A stretch of DNA of 64,000 nucleotides. It comes from an uncultured Oscillospiraceae bacterium (GTDB lineage: Bacteria > Bacillota > Clostridia > Oscillospirales > Oscillospiraceae). Of this stretch, positions 38,941-47,501 are shown one piece after another. The stretch lies in assembly GCA_910588495.1 (NCBI GenBank), contig CAJUPU010000004.1, forward strand, positions 1 through 64,000, read 5' to 3'. How positions within the stretch are numbered: the stretch's first letter is position 1; each line of letters starts with the position of its first letter. The notes under the pieces are model-generated. The model made no database searches and was not told the DNA's origin. It saw only the letters and a list, made by a program, of their open reading frames with translations. The position numbers and the translations under genes are program-made.

Positions 38941-40737
38941 TCACTTGGTCAGAACGGACACGCCGGTATCGGTGACCGCGCCGCCCAGAGAAGTCCCCTC
39001 CAGCGCCTTCACGCAGGCTTCCACGCCGCTGGAGCCCATGACGTCGGGGTTCTGGGCCATGGTGGCCAGCAGGAAGCCGTCGTCGATCAGGCCCAGGATG
39101 GCGTCGGACTTGTCGAAGCCCACGCCGATGATGTCCGCCTTGCCGGTGGCCTTGATGGCGTTGCCCGCGCCGGTGGTGGAGCCCTCGTTGCAGCCGAAGA
39201 TGCCCGCCACGCCCTGGGTGATGTAGTTCTCCGCGATGGACTGGGACTTGGCCGCGTCGCCCTCGCCGTACTGGGTCTCCAGCAGCTCGAAGCCGGAGCC
39301 CTCAAAGGCGGAGCGGAAGCCCTCCTCCCGCATGACGCAGGAGTCGGTGGCGGCGTTCACGTTGATGATGCCGATCTTGCCGGAGGTGACGCCCTTGGCC
39401 TCCAGGGCCTTCTTCATCTCCTCACCGGCGGTCTTGCCCGCGGCCTTATTGTCGGTGGAGAAGGTGGCCTCGGCCTCCACGTTGGCGGGGGAGTCCACGT
39501 AGACGATCTTCACGCCCTTGGACTGGGCCTCCTTCAGGGCGGAGGAGATGGCGTCCGGGCCGTTGGCGGCCACCATGATGGCGTTATAGCCCCCCGCCAC
39601 GGCGTTGTTCACGCACTCGATCTGCTGGGCGTCGTCCTTGGTGTTGGGGGACATGAAGGTGACGGTGACTCCCAGCTCCTTGGCCTTGGCCTGGGCGCCC
39701 TCGTTCAGGGTGACCCAGTGCTGGTCGATGGAGTCCATGGTGATCAGGGCGATCTTCCACTCCTGGCTGGCGGTGGAGCCGCCGGAGGGAGCGCTGCCGC
39801 CCTCCTTGGCCAGGACGGACACGCCGGTGTCGGTGACCTTGCCGCCCAGGCTCTCGCCGTTGATGGCCTTGACCGCGGCCTTCACGCCCTCATAGCCCAT
39901 GACGTCGGGGTTCTGGGCCATGGTGGCCAGCAGGAAGCCGTCGCCGATCAGGCCCAGGATGGCGTCGGACTTGTCGAAGCCCACGCCGATGATGTCGGCT
40001 TTGCCGGTGGCCTTGATGGCGTTGCCCGCGCCGGTGGTGGAGCCCTCGTTGCAGCCGAAGATGCCCGCCACGCCCTGGGTGATGTAGTTCTCCGCGATGG
40101 ACTGGGACTTGGCCGCGTCGCCCTCGCCGTACTGGGTCTCCAGCAGCTCGAAGCCGGAGCCCTCAAAGGCGGAGCGGAAGCCCTCCTCCCGCATGACGCA
40201 GGAGTCGGTGGCGGCGTTCACGTTGATGATGCCGATCTTGCCGGAGGTGACGCCCTTGGCCTCCAGGGCCTTCTTCATCTCCTCACCGGCGGTCTTGCCC
40301 GCGGCCTTATTGTCGGTGGAGAAGGTGGCCTCGGCCTCCACGTTGGCGGGGGAGTCCACGTAGACGATCTTCACGCCCTTGGACTGGGCCTCCTTCAGGG
40401 CGGAGGAGATGGCGTCCGGACCGTTGGCGGCCACGATGATGGCCTTGGCCCCGGCGCTGACGGCGTTGTTGACGCACTCGATCTGCTGGGCGTCGTCCTT
40501 GGTGTTGGGGGACATGAACTGGACGTTGACGCCCAGCTCCTTGGCCGCCTTCTGGGCGCCCTCGTTCAGGGTGATCCAGTGCTGGTCGATGGAGTCCATG
40601 GTGATCAGGGCGATTATGGTGTCGCCGCCCTTCTGGTCGCCGCCCTCGCTGGGCTTGCCGGCGCAGCCCGCCAGCCCGGCCAGCGTCAGGCACAGCGCGC
40701 ACAGGACCGCTGTGAGCTTTCTCAGTTTCATTTTCAT
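38941..40737 (-). CDS. Sugar ABC binding lipoprotein with two fused, near-identical binding domains
   Basis: 598 residues instead of about 310. Start at 40737 (AAGGAGGAACA upstream). The signal peptide ends in lipobox LAGLAGC (Cys about 26). Domain 1 (about 38-315) begins IIALITMDSIDQHWITLNEG. After a Gly/Ser linker (KEGGSAPSGGSTASQEW, about 316-332), domain 2 repeats ALITMDSIDQHWVTLNEG to the end. Both are RbsB/XylF-type type I periplasmic binding folds. DNA copies are offset by 861 bp. Roughly 170 central residues are identical, with almost no silent differences, while the ends have diverged. Operon with one permease and one ATPase. Confidence 0.92.
   Translation of the reverse strand: MKMKLRKLTAVLCALCLTLAGLAGCAGKPSEGGDQKGGDTIIALITMDSIDQHWITLNEGAQKAAKELGVNVQFMSPNTKDDAQQIECVNNAVSAGAKAIIVAANGPDAISSALKEAQSKGVKIVYVDSPANVEAEATFSTDNKAAGKTAGEEMKKALEAKGVTSGKIGIINVNAATDSCVMREEGFRSAFEGSGFELLETQYGEGDAAKSQSIAENYITQGVAGIFGCNEGSTTGAGNAIKATGKADIIGVGFDKSDAILGLIGDGFLLATMAQNPDVMGYEGVKAAVKAINGESLGGKVTDTGVSVLAKEGGSAPSGGSTASQEWKIALITMDSIDQHWVTLNEGAQAKAKELGVTVTFMSPNTKDDAQQIECVNNAVAGGYNAIMVAANGPDAISSALKEAQSKGVKIVYVDSPANVEAEATFSTDNKAAGKTAGEEMKKALEAKGVTSGKIGIINVNAATDSCVMREEGFRSAFEGSGFELLETQYGEGDAAKSQSIAENYITQGVAGIFGCNEGSTTGAGNAIKATGKADIIGVGFDKSDAILGLIDDGFLLATMAQNPDVMGSSGVEACVKALEGTSLGGAVTDTGVSVLTK
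39041..40442 (-). repeat. Internal 861-bp tandem duplication within the binding-protein gene
   Basis: Positions 39041-39581 reappear at 39902-40442. In the stretch I compared, only a handful of substitutions were seen (for example gtccgcc versus gtcggct near 39135/39996). The outer parts of each unit (39600-39780 versus 40461-40641) differ much more, including amino-acid changes. Pattern fits duplication followed by homogenisation of the centre. Confidence 0.9.
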
Positions 40738-40777
40738 TGTTCCTCCTTCGATTTTATAAATTAGCACCCATTGGTGA

Positions 40778-41818
40778 CTAATCTGCCTTGGGGGCGGCGC
40801 CCTGCTTCACGGTCTTTTTCCGGTGGGCGCCGTTGCGGATGACCACGTCCAGGAACACGGCCACCACCACGATGATGCCGATGACCAGCCGCTGTATGCC
40901 CACCTGGGCGCCGATCATGTTCAGGCCGTTCTCCAGAGTCTGCCACACCGCCGCGCCGGCCAGGGTGCCCAGCAGGATGCCGGTGCCGCCCAGGGGGGAC
41001 ACGCCGCCGATGACGCCCGCCGCCACGCCGTACATCTCATACATGTTGCCGGCCTCCATATTGCCCATGCCCGCCTGGCCGCACAGGATAAGGCCCACCA
41101 CGCAGGAGCAGAAGGCGCTGACCAGATATGCCTTGGTGGTGGTGGCCAGCACGCTGACGCCGGACAGCTTGGCGGCGTCGGCGTTGGAGCCGATGGCGTA
41201 GATGTGGCGGCCCGTGCGGGTCTTGGACAGCAGGAAGAAGAACACGGCGAACAGGACGATGGCGATCCAGAAGGTGTTGTAGATGCCCAGGGTGGAGCCG
41301 TAGTAGAAGAAATTGCCGAAGGTGTCCGCCGCCTCCTTGCCGATGCCGGAGGCGATGGCGTCGGTGTTGCGGTTGCCGTTGACGATGTAGGCCACGCCCC
41401 GGGCCACGAACATGGTGCCCAGGGTGGCGATGAAGGGGGGGAGCTGCCACTTGCCCACCAGCAGGCCGTTGAGCACGCCGATGACCAGACAGCACACCAG
41501 CGTGATGAGGATGGCGGCGATGGGGTGGACCCCCATGGTCATCAGCGTGGCGGAGATCATGGCGCTCATGCCCGCCACCGAGCCGATGGACAGGTCGATG
41601 TTGCCGGTGATGAGGATGTAGCTCTGGCCGATGCCGATGAGCAGGTACTTGGACATGGAGCGGAGCAGGTTCATGATGTTCTGGCCGGAGAACACCGTGG
41701 GGTTGATGATGCCGAAGGCGATGTAGATGACGATGAGCCCGGCGAAGGCCGTCAGGGCCCCGCCCATGCCCCGGGTGCTCAAAATGCGCTTGATGGGGTT
41801 CTGCGTTCTCTCATTCAT
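40778..41818 (-). CDS. Ribose/xylose-type ABC transporter permease
   Basis: 346 residues, about nine to ten membrane segments. Family motifs are visible: NLLRSMSKYLLIGIGQSYILITGNIDLS-type segment (residues about 48-75), MSAMISATLMTMG, GLLVGKWQLPPFIATLGTM (about 119-137), YAIGSNADAAKLSGVSV (about 212) and GGVSPLGGTGILLGTLAGA (about 283). It forms the channel, probably as a homodimer, for the sugar delivered by the double binding protein. GAGGAGGGC lies upstream; 14 bp separate it from the ATPase gene. Confidence 0.95.
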   Translation of the reverse strand: MNERTQNPIKRILSTRGMGGALTAFAGLIVIYIAFGIINPTVFSGQNIMNLLRSMSKYLLIGIGQSYILITGNIDLSIGSVAGMSAMISATLMTMGVHPIAAILITLVCCLVIGVLNGLLVGKWQLPPFIATLGTMFVARGVAYIVNGNRNTDAIASGIGKEAADTFGNFFYYGSTLGIYNTFWIAIVLFAVFFFLLSKTRTGRHIYAIGSNADAAKLSGVSVLATTTKAYLVSAFCSCVVGLILCGQAGMGNMEAGNMYEMYGVAAGVIGGVSPLGGTGILLGTLAGAAVWQTLENGLNMIGAQVGIQRLVIGIIVVVAVFLDVVIRNGAHRKKTVKQGAAPKAD

Positions 41819-41832
41819 TGTCTCAGCCCTCC

Positions 41833-43338
41833 TCAGATGGCGATCTTCTTCTCAAACTGGGTAGCAAGGGACAGGATCTTCTCCTGGGTGGCCTCCCGGG
41901 CGGACAGCTCGCCGGTGACCCGCCCGTCGCACATGACCACGATGCGGTCGGCGATGCCGATCACCTCGGGCATTTCCGAGGAGACGAACATGACGGCGAT
42001 GCCCTGCTGCTTGAGCCGGTTCATCAGGTGGTAGATCTCCACCTTGGCGGCCACGTCGATGCCCCGGGTGGGCTCGTCGAAGATGACCACCCGGGAGTTC
42101 CGGGCCAGCCATTTGCCCACCACCACCTTCTGCTGGTTGCCGCCGGACAGGTTGGCGGCGTCGATCTCCACCCCGGGGGTCTTGATCTTCAGGTCCTCCA
42201 CCGTCCGGGCGCACACCTCGTCCTCCCTGGCCCGGCGCACCACCCCGAAGCGGTCGCACAAAAAGTCCAGGTTAGGCAGGGCGATGTTCTGCCGGATGGA
42301 CAGCTTGGTGCACAGTCCGTCCTTTTTCCGGTCCTCCGGCGCCAGCACGATGCCGGCCCGGATGGCGTCCAGCGGCCGGCGGATGACCACCTCTTTCCCG
42401 TCCAGGAGGATCTGGCCGCCGTCCTTGGCGTCCACCCCGAAGATGGCCCGGGTGGTCTCTGTGCGCCCCGCCCCCATGAGCCCGGCGAAGCCCACGATCT
42501 CGCCCTCGTACAGGGAAAAGCTCACGTCCCGCACCATGCGTCCGGCGTTGAGGTGTTTCACCTCAAACACCTTTTTCCCCTTCTCGCAGGACACCCGGGG
42601 GAATTTCTCCTTGATCTCCCGGCCCACCATATAGGCGATGATCTCGTCCAAATTGGTGTCTTGGAAGTCCATACGGGTGATGTACTGGCCGTCCCGCATG
42701 ATGGTCACCCGGTCCACGATGTGCTGGAGCTCCTCCAGCCGGTGGGAGATGTACACGATGCCGCAGCCCTTTTCCTTCAGCTCCCGGATGATGCGGAACA
42801 GGTCGTCGATCTCCCGTGCGGTGAGGGCGGAGGTGGGTTCGTCCATGATGAGCACCCGGGCGTTGGTGGACAACGCCTTGGCGATCTCCACCATCTGCTG
42901 CTTGGACACGGGCAGCTCGCCCACCACCTGCCGGGGATCCAGATCGATCTTCAGGCCGTCCAGGATGCGGCGGGCCTCCTCCTCCATCTCGCTGTTGGCC
43001 AGGGCGATGCCGTGCCGCTTCTCCCGGCCCAGGAAGATGTTCTCCGCTACGGACAGGTGCTTGCACATATTCAGCTCCTGATGGATGATGGCCACGCCCA
43101 CCTCCTGGGCCAGCTTGGGGGTGAGGTCGCCGTACTGTTTTCCGAAGATCTCCAAGCTCCCCTCGTCCCGCTGGTACACGCCGCTGAGCACCTTCATCAA
43201 AGTGCTTTTTCCCGCGCCGTTCTCTCCCAGCAGGGCCATGACCTCCCCCGAGCGCAGCTCGAAGCTCACATGGTCCAGGGCCTTGACGCCGGGGAAGGTC
43301 TTGCATATCTCCTTCATGGAGACGATGACGTCGTTCAT
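41833..43338 (-). CDS. Sugar ABC transporter ATPase (RbsA/MglA/XylG type)
   Basis: 501 residues, two ABC domains. The first has Walker A GENGAGKSTLMK (about 38-49), signature LPVSKQQMVEIAKAL (about 143) and Walker B VLIMDEPTSALT (about 160). The second domain has the degenerate GLMGAGRTET Walker A normal for this family, signature LSGGNQQKVVVGKWL and VVIFDEPTRGIDV. It drives import through the permease at 40778. First gene of the operon with its own promoter (43391-43419). It is intact and makes an instructive contrast with the motif-less paralogue at 33704-35167. Confidence 0.95.
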   Translation of the reverse strand: MNDVIVSMKEICKTFPGVKALDHVSFELRSGEVMALLGENGAGKSTLMKVLSGVYQRDEGSLEIFGKQYGDLTPKLAQEVGVAIIHQELNMCKHLSVAENIFLGREKRHGIALANSEMEEEARRILDGLKIDLDPRQVVGELPVSKQQMVEIAKALSTNARVLIMDEPTSALTAREIDDLFRIIRELKEKGCGIVYISHRLEELQHIVDRVTIMRDGQYITRMDFQDTNLDEIIAYMVGREIKEKFPRVSCEKGKKVFEVKHLNAGRMVRDVSFSLYEGEIVGFAGLMGAGRTETTRAIFGVDAKDGGQILLDGKEVVIRRPLDAIRAGIVLAPEDRKKDGLCTKLSIRQNIALPNLDFLCDRFGVVRRAREDEVCARTVEDLKIKTPGVEIDAANLSGGNQQKVVVGKWLARNSRVVIFDEPTRGIDVAAKVEIYHLMNRLKQQGIAVMFVSSEMPEVIGIADRIVVMCDGRVTGELSAREATQEKILSLATQFEKKIAI

Positions 43339-43390
43339 TTGCTCACCTGTCTTTCCTGGGCATTCTGTCCTGTGGGTCTGTCTAGCTTAG

Positions 43391-43419
43391 ATTATAGGCT
43401 GGGCAGGGAGGGGGAACAA
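43391..43419 (-). promoter_or_regulatory. Promoter of the sugar ABC operon
   Basis: Minus strand TTGTTC (43419-43414), a 17-bp spacer and TATAAT (43396-43391), about 53 bp before the ATPase start. Confidence 0.72.
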
Positions 43420-43612
43420 GGGGAGCATTTCTTGATTTTACGGGGGTTTTTTATGCTCTTTTGATGAGGCGGTGTTTTACTGCTCCTTCGTTTTTGTGCA
43501 ATATACCACAAAAAGCTATGGGGATTTTGGACGGATCGCTGATTCGGGGTGGTTTGGCGCAGACCCGTTGACAGCCGCCGGTGGAGCGGCGCAGCTGCAA
43601 AGCATGGTGGGC

Positions 43613-43642
43613 TTGCTGAAAAAGAGGAAGGCGTGATACAAT
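43613..43642 (+). promoter_or_regulatory. Promoter of the Gfo/Idh/MocA gene
   Basis: TTGCTG (43613-43618), an 18-bp spacer and TACAAT (43637-43642), 28 bp before the ATG. The rest of the 332-bp divergent gap shows no further feature. Confidence 0.55.
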
Positions 43643-43670
43643 AGCAAAAAAAGAAGGGCGGGTTTCAGCC

Positions 43671-44651
43671 ATGAAGGAAAACAGGCAGCTTCGCTGGGCG
43701 GTGCTGGGCGCCGGGGTCATCGCCAACGAGATGGCCCAGGCGCTCCGGGCCATGGGCCGCACCCTGGACGCGGTGGGCAGCCGCACCTACGAGAAGGCGG
43801 CGGCGTTTGCCGAAACGTATGGGGTCAAAAAGGTGTACGCCGACTATCACCAGATGTTCACCGACCCGGACATCGACGCCATCTACCTCACCACCCCCCA
43901 CAACACCCACATGGCCTATCTGGAGCAGGCCCTGTCCCAGGGCAAGCACGTGCTGTGCGAGAAGTCCATCACCCTGAACAGCGCCGAGCTGGACCGGGCC
44001 ATGAAGCTGGCGGAGGAGCACCACGTGGTGCTGGCCGAGGCCATGACCATCTACCACATGCCGCTGTACCGGGTCCTGCGGGAGCGCCTGGCCTCCGGCG
44101 AACTGGGGAAGGTGAACCTGATCCAGCTCAACTTCGGCAGCTTCAAGGATTACGACATGTCCAACCGCTTCTTCAACCGGGATCTGGCCGGGGGCGCCAT
44201 GCTGGACATCGGGGTGTATGCCCTGTCCCTGGCCCGGCTGTTCCTGGACTCCAGCCCGGACCAGGTGAAGTCCTTCGTCCGCAAGGCCCCCACCGGGGTG
44301 GATGAGAGCGCCGTCCTGTCCATGATGAACCGGGAGGGGCAGCTGGTATCCGCCACCCTGTCCCTCCACTCCAAGCAGCCCAAGCGGGCGGTGATCTCCT
44401 GCGAGAGGGGGTACATCGAGATCATGGAGTACCCCCGGGCGGACGAGGCCGTCATCGTGGACGCCGCCGCCGGGGCGCGGGAGACCGTGCGGGCGGGGGA
44501 GACCGCCCGGGCCCTGGTCTACGAGCTGGAGGACATGGAGGCGGCTGTCCGGGGGGAGGGGGACATGAGCCTGTCCTGCACCGCCGACGTGATGGAGCTG
44601 ATGACCGCCCTGCGGCGGGAGTGGGGGGTGTCCTACCCCGAGGAGGCGTGA
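43671..44651 (+). CDS. Gfo/Idh/MocA-family oxidoreductase
   Basis: 326 residues. N-terminal Rossmann fold RWAVLGAGVIANEMAQAL (about 8-25), the typical YLTTPHNTHMAYLEQALSQG and KHVLCEKSITLN (Lys of the EKP/EKS motif, about 99), and a C-terminal beta-sheet domain with MLDIGVYALSLARL (about 179-192; Asp/His-type position). These enzymes oxidise or dehydrate sugars and inositols with NAD(P). Single gene divergent from the sugar ABC operon; it may act on the imported sugar. Substrate unknown. Confidence 0.92.
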   Translation: MKENRQLRWAVLGAGVIANEMAQALRAMGRTLDAVGSRTYEKAAAFAETYGVKKVYADYHQMFTDPDIDAIYLTTPHNTHMAYLEQALSQGKHVLCEKSITLNSAELDRAMKLAEEHHVVLAEAMTIYHMPLYRVLRERLASGELGKVNLIQLNFGSFKDYDMSNRFFNRDLAGGAMLDIGVYALSLARLFLDSSPDQVKSFVRKAPTGVDESAVLSMMNREGQLVSATLSLHSKQPKRAVISCERGYIEIMEYPRADEAVIVDAAAGARETVRAGETARALVYELEDMEAAVRGEGDMSLSCTADVMELMTALRREWGVSYPEEA

Positions 44652-44661
44652 AGGATCCCGT

Positions 44662-44690
44662 TTGACCCTGCTCGTGTTTGATGGTACGAT
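44662..44690 (+). promoter_or_regulatory. Promoter of the GNAT gene
   Basis: TTGACC (44662-44667), a 17-bp spacer and TACGAT (44685-44690). Confidence 0.6.
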
Positions 44691-44775
44691 AGGGTCGATC
44701 GAACGAGGAAAGGGCGTCTGCGGTATGCTGGCGGACATGCTGTCAGAATGAAACGATATGAGGGGAAGGGATCGC

Positions 44776-45306
44776 ATGGTTGGGTATCGGACATTGAGCG
44801 AGAACGAGATATGCCGGGAGCTGTTCCACGGCTTCATCCGGCATCAGGTCGTGACCAAATGCAGGCGATGGGAAAAGGGCGGATGGGTGATCCGGGACGA
44901 TCCGTTCATCGATGACTGGACGGAGGCGGACTACCAAACGCTGGTCTCCTGCCTGAAAAACACGGCGGCCGCAGGCGGCGTGGTGTACGGCGCTTTTGCT
45001 GCCGGAGCGCTGAAGGGATTTGCCTCGGTGGAGCCGGGAGCTATGGGCAGGGAAGGCCAGTATCTTGACCTGTCCAGCATCCATGTGTCGGAGGATATGA
45101 GGGGCACGGGGATCGGGAAAGTCTTGTTTTTCATGGCGAAGGGGTGGGCCAGGGAGAGAGGGGCGAAAAAGCTGTACATCTCCGCCCATTCCGCTGTGGA
45201 GAGCCAGGCATTTTACCTAAAAATGGGGTGCGTGGAGGCGCTGGAATATGACCGGCGGCATGTGGAGCTGGAGCCCTTCGACTGCCAGCTGGAGTGCGAG
45301 TTATGA
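44776..45306 (+). CDS. GNAT-family N-acetyltransferase
   Basis: 176 residues starting at ATG 44776 (GGGGAAGGGATCGC just upstream; 44758 lacks a site). Acetyl-CoA motif A is visible as LDLSSIHVSEDMRGTGIGKV (about 95-114), and SAHSAVESQAFYLKMGCVEA is motif B with the usual Tyr. YDRRHVELEPFDCQLECEL closes the protein, resembling acetyltransferases related to streptothricin/YjcF groups. Own promoter; a strong terminator follows at 45456. Confidence 0.88.
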   Translation: MVGYRTLSENEICRELFHGFIRHQVVTKCRRWEKGGWVIRDDPFIDDWTEADYQTLVSCLKNTAAAGGVVYGAFAAGALKGFASVEPGAMGREGQYLDLSSIHVSEDMRGTGIGKVLFFMAKGWARERGAKKLYISAHSAVESQAFYLKMGCVEALEYDRRHVELEPFDCQLECEL

Positions 45307-45455
45307 GCGGCGGGCCTCATCGGAAAAGGATCGGGGTCTGACGATCCCATGGCCCCAGGGCGTCCGGGGCACTCCCCGCAAAGAACGGGGGAACGCGCGA
45401 TCTTACCGGGCGGTCATGGAGAATGAGATCCCCTGCGGCAAGATCCGGAGGCAAG

Positions 45456-45485
45456 AAAAAACACGATCGTCAGATCGTGTTTTTT
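45456..45485. terminator. Intrinsic terminator, bidirectional
   Basis: AAAAAACACGATC and GATCGTGTTTTTT form a perfect 13-bp inverted repeat around GTCA. It separates the GNAT gene and the convergent VOC gene; nothing else was seen in 45307-45571. Confidence 0.88.
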
Positions 45486-45571
45486 CTCGCCAAAAAGAGG
45501 CGGAGGTCATGCCGGATATGAGATCGTCCGTATGTTGGGCGTTGCGGTCTCGGGAACGTGGGCCGGGGCCG

Positions 45572-45895
45572 TCACGCCTCCTGATACAGCTCCAGGATCG
45601 CGCCGTCCTTCCAGACAAAGGCCAGCCGGTCGCCCTTTTCGTTGGCCTCAATGGGGTCGCAGATCACGCTGTCGGCGTCCGCGACGTACTTCTCCAGGTC
45701 GTCCACCTTATAGGCCACGTGGGGGTGGCGGTGGATCTCCTCGGGGAAGGGGGTGTCCTCCTCGAATTTCAGGTACTCGATCTTGTAGTCGTAGTCGTCT
45801 ACGCAGCTCACCCAGAACTTGGCCCCCTCGTTGTAGACCATGTTGGGCTTGCGGTTGGTGATGGGGATCCCGATGTGCATGTACTCAGCGGACAT
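45572..45895 (-). CDS. VOC-family (glyoxalase-like) protein
   Basis: 107 residues. A single VOC module pair: MHIGIPITNRKPNMVYNEGA at the start, HRHPHVAYKVDDLEKYV in the middle (His about 60) and AFVWKDGAILELYQEA at the end (Glu about 103) give the expected metal-ligand pattern of glyoxalase/lactoylglutathione lyase-like proteins. GGAGGAAAAAC precedes the ATG. It follows the DUF1097 gene by 35 bp and may be the last gene of the DhaK/LsrF region. Reaction unknown; could isomerise a small ketose or quench a reactive carbonyl. Confidence 0.85.
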   Translation of the reverse strand: MSAEYMHIGIPITNRKPNMVYNEGAKFWVSCVDDYDYKIEYLKFEEDTPFPEEIHRHPHVAYKVDDLEKYVADADSVICDPIEANEKGDRLAFVWKDGAILELYQEA

Positions 45896-45930
45896 AGTTT
45901 TTCCTCCTTATAACAGGCTTTGCCTGTGGA

Positions 45931-46449
45931 TCACACATTGACGTATCTCTTTTCGTACCAGCCCCGGAAGGTGATGGTGACAAAGCCGAACAGCAGGCCG
46001 ATGACGCAGTAGACGCCCTCGCCGAGGAAGGCGTTGACGAAATCGGCGCCTGGGATGTAGCTCATCACGCCGAAGAACACCCCCGCGCCCACAAATACGG
46101 CGGGGACGAAATTGACCATCTCGGGGGCGATGTCCAGATAGAGGATGATGGGCACCAGGACCAGCAGGATGGCGGGCATGGCCCAGAAGCCCAGACCGCC
46201 CAGCGCGCCGCCCCCCACCATGATGGCGATGGACGCGGCCATGCCGATCGCATAGCCGATCAGCGCCCGCAGGCCCCCCTTGGGCGTGCAGCCGCCCAGG
46301 AAATACATGGCCCAGGCCTGGAAGGAGATCCAGCCCCCTCCGGCGGCCAGGGGCGGGATGTTGGAGCAGACGGCCTGGTCGAGAGCCTGGAGGGCGGCGG
46401 CCTGAAGGCCGATGAAAAGAGCGATGGGCAGGTATTTTTTCGCATTCAT
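45931..46449 (-). CDS. DUF1097-family membrane protein
   Basis: 172 residues from ATG 46449 (GAAAGGGG upstream). Five to six membrane segments, with IALFIGLQAAALQALDQAVC, WAMYFLGGCTPKGGLRALIG and GEGVYCVIGLLFGFVTITFR matching the DUF1097 family. These are thought to be small-solute transporters or channels; function not established. Lies between the LsrF/DhaKL genes and the VOC gene on the same strand. An 11-bp inverted repeat with a following T-rich stretch stands in its leader. Confidence 0.82.
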   Translation of the reverse strand: MNAKKYLPIALFIGLQAAALQALDQAVCSNIPPLAAGGGWISFQAWAMYFLGGCTPKGGLRALIGYAIGMAASIAIMVGGGALGGLGFWAMPAILLVLVPIILYLDIAPEMVNFVPAVFVGAGVFFGVMSYIPGADFVNAFLGEGVYCVIGLLFGFVTITFRGWYEKRYVNV

Positions 46450-46489
46450 GGGACGGACCCCTTTCTCAAAATAAAATGGGTCCCCCGCG

Positions 46490-46518
46490 TTGCAATCGTG
46501 GTCCATGTGGTGTATAAT
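46490..46518 (+). promoter_or_regulatory. Plus-strand promoter inside the DUF1097/LsrF gap
   Basis: TTGCAA (46490-46495), a 17-bp spacer and TATAAT (46513-46518). It points away from DUF1097 and no plus-strand gene follows before a terminator at 46586-46613, indicating a small RNA. An 11-bp inverted repeat (GGTCCCCCGCG at 46479-46489, CGCGGGGGACC at 46525-46535) brackets it. Confidence 0.65.
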
Positions 46519-46524
46519 AGCTGT

Positions 46525-46613
46525 CGCGGGGGACCTCGCTCCCATCCTCGCCCGATGGGAGCGGCTTCGGTCTTTCGCGCTGTGCGGAGGGCCCTTCGGG
46601 GCCCTCCCTTTTT
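46525..46613 (+). ncRNA. Candidate small RNA of about 90 nt
   Basis: From the predicted start the transcript would contain a stem GCTCCCATC/GATGGGAGC and end in a textbook terminator: GGAGGGCCC-TTCG-GGGCCCTCC followed by CTTTTT (46586-46613). No open frame with a ribosome site is present. It runs antisense-convergent into the stop of the LsrF-like gene. It matches no RNA family I recognise (not SRP RNA, 6S or tmRNA). Confidence 0.5.
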
Positions 46614-46614
46614 G

Positions 46615-47498
46615 TCACTTCCGGTCCTTCACTTCCTGATAGACCTCATAGGCCTGGGCGGGGGAATAGCCCTCGTGGACCACCTTGCCGATGGCCTGGG
46701 CCATGCCCGCGGGGCTGTCGGACTGGAAGATGTTCCGGCCCATGTCCACTCCGTGGGCCCCCTCCTGGATGGCCTTATAGGCCATCTCCAGCGCCTCCAG
46801 CTCGGGCAGCTTCTTGCCCCCGGCGATGACGATGGGGACGGGGCAGGCGGCGGCCACCCGCTCGAAGCCCTCGCAGTAGTAGCTCTTCACCACGTTGGCC
46901 CCGTTCTCCGCCAGCACCCGGGTGGCCAGCAGGAAGAACTTCTCCGTGCGCGCCATCTCCTTGCCCACGGCCACCACCCCCAGGGTGGGGATGCCGTACC
47001 GGCTGCCCGCGTCGGCGGTCCGGGCCAGCAGCTCCAGGGAACGGCTCTCGCCGGGGGCGCCGATGAAGGTCTGCACCGCCATGCAGTCGGCGTTCAGCTC
47101 GATGGCGCTGCTGATGTCGCAGGCGATGCCGCCGCCGTTGGACATATCGTCATAGAGAACGGTGGAGTCATAGGTCACCCGGACGCACTTTGCCGCCGGG
47201 ACGGCGGGAGAGATGCAGGAGCGGATCGTGCCCCGGGTGCCCATGAGCACGTCCACATAGGGGATCAGGGGTGGGATGACCAGGTCGATGCGCTCCAGCC
47301 CGGCGGTGGGGCCCATGATGTAGCCGTGGTCGAAGGCCAGCATGACCGTGTTGCCCGACTGGGGCGGAACATCCGGGCCAGCCGGTTCTTCATGCCCCAG
47401 GAGCAGTGGGCGTTTCCCTTTACATAAAAGCCCTCCTGGGCGGCGGGAACGTCCAAATGGTAGTCGTGGGCCGCCTTGTTGCCGATGTTGTCCGCCAT
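46615..47498 (-). pseudogene. LsrF/DhnA-like class I aldolase, frameshifted
   Basis: The frame from 47498 gives MADNIGNKAAHDYHLDVPAA and GNAHCSWGMKNRLARMF (LsrF-type N-terminus) to about 47362. The homology then continues in another frame from SGNTVMLAFDHGYIMGPTAG through IVIAGGKKLPE to the end. Adding a single C to the CCCC run near 47362 would restore RPQSGNTVMLAFDHGY and an intact protein of about 294 residues, the LsrF length. Catalytic Lys (ANVVKSYYC) and other motifs downstream are intact. It may be a sequencing error, slippage or true decay. Lies 3 bp after dhaK. LsrF is a thiolase/aldolase of phosphorylated AI-2 breakdown. Confidence 0.8.
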
Positions 47499-47501
47499 GG
47501 C

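Noticed and set aside
36554..39226. 890-codon plus-strand frame across the AraC regulator, isomerase and binding-protein genes
   Set aside because: It spans three well-supported minus-strand genes and shows only low-complexity antisense composition.
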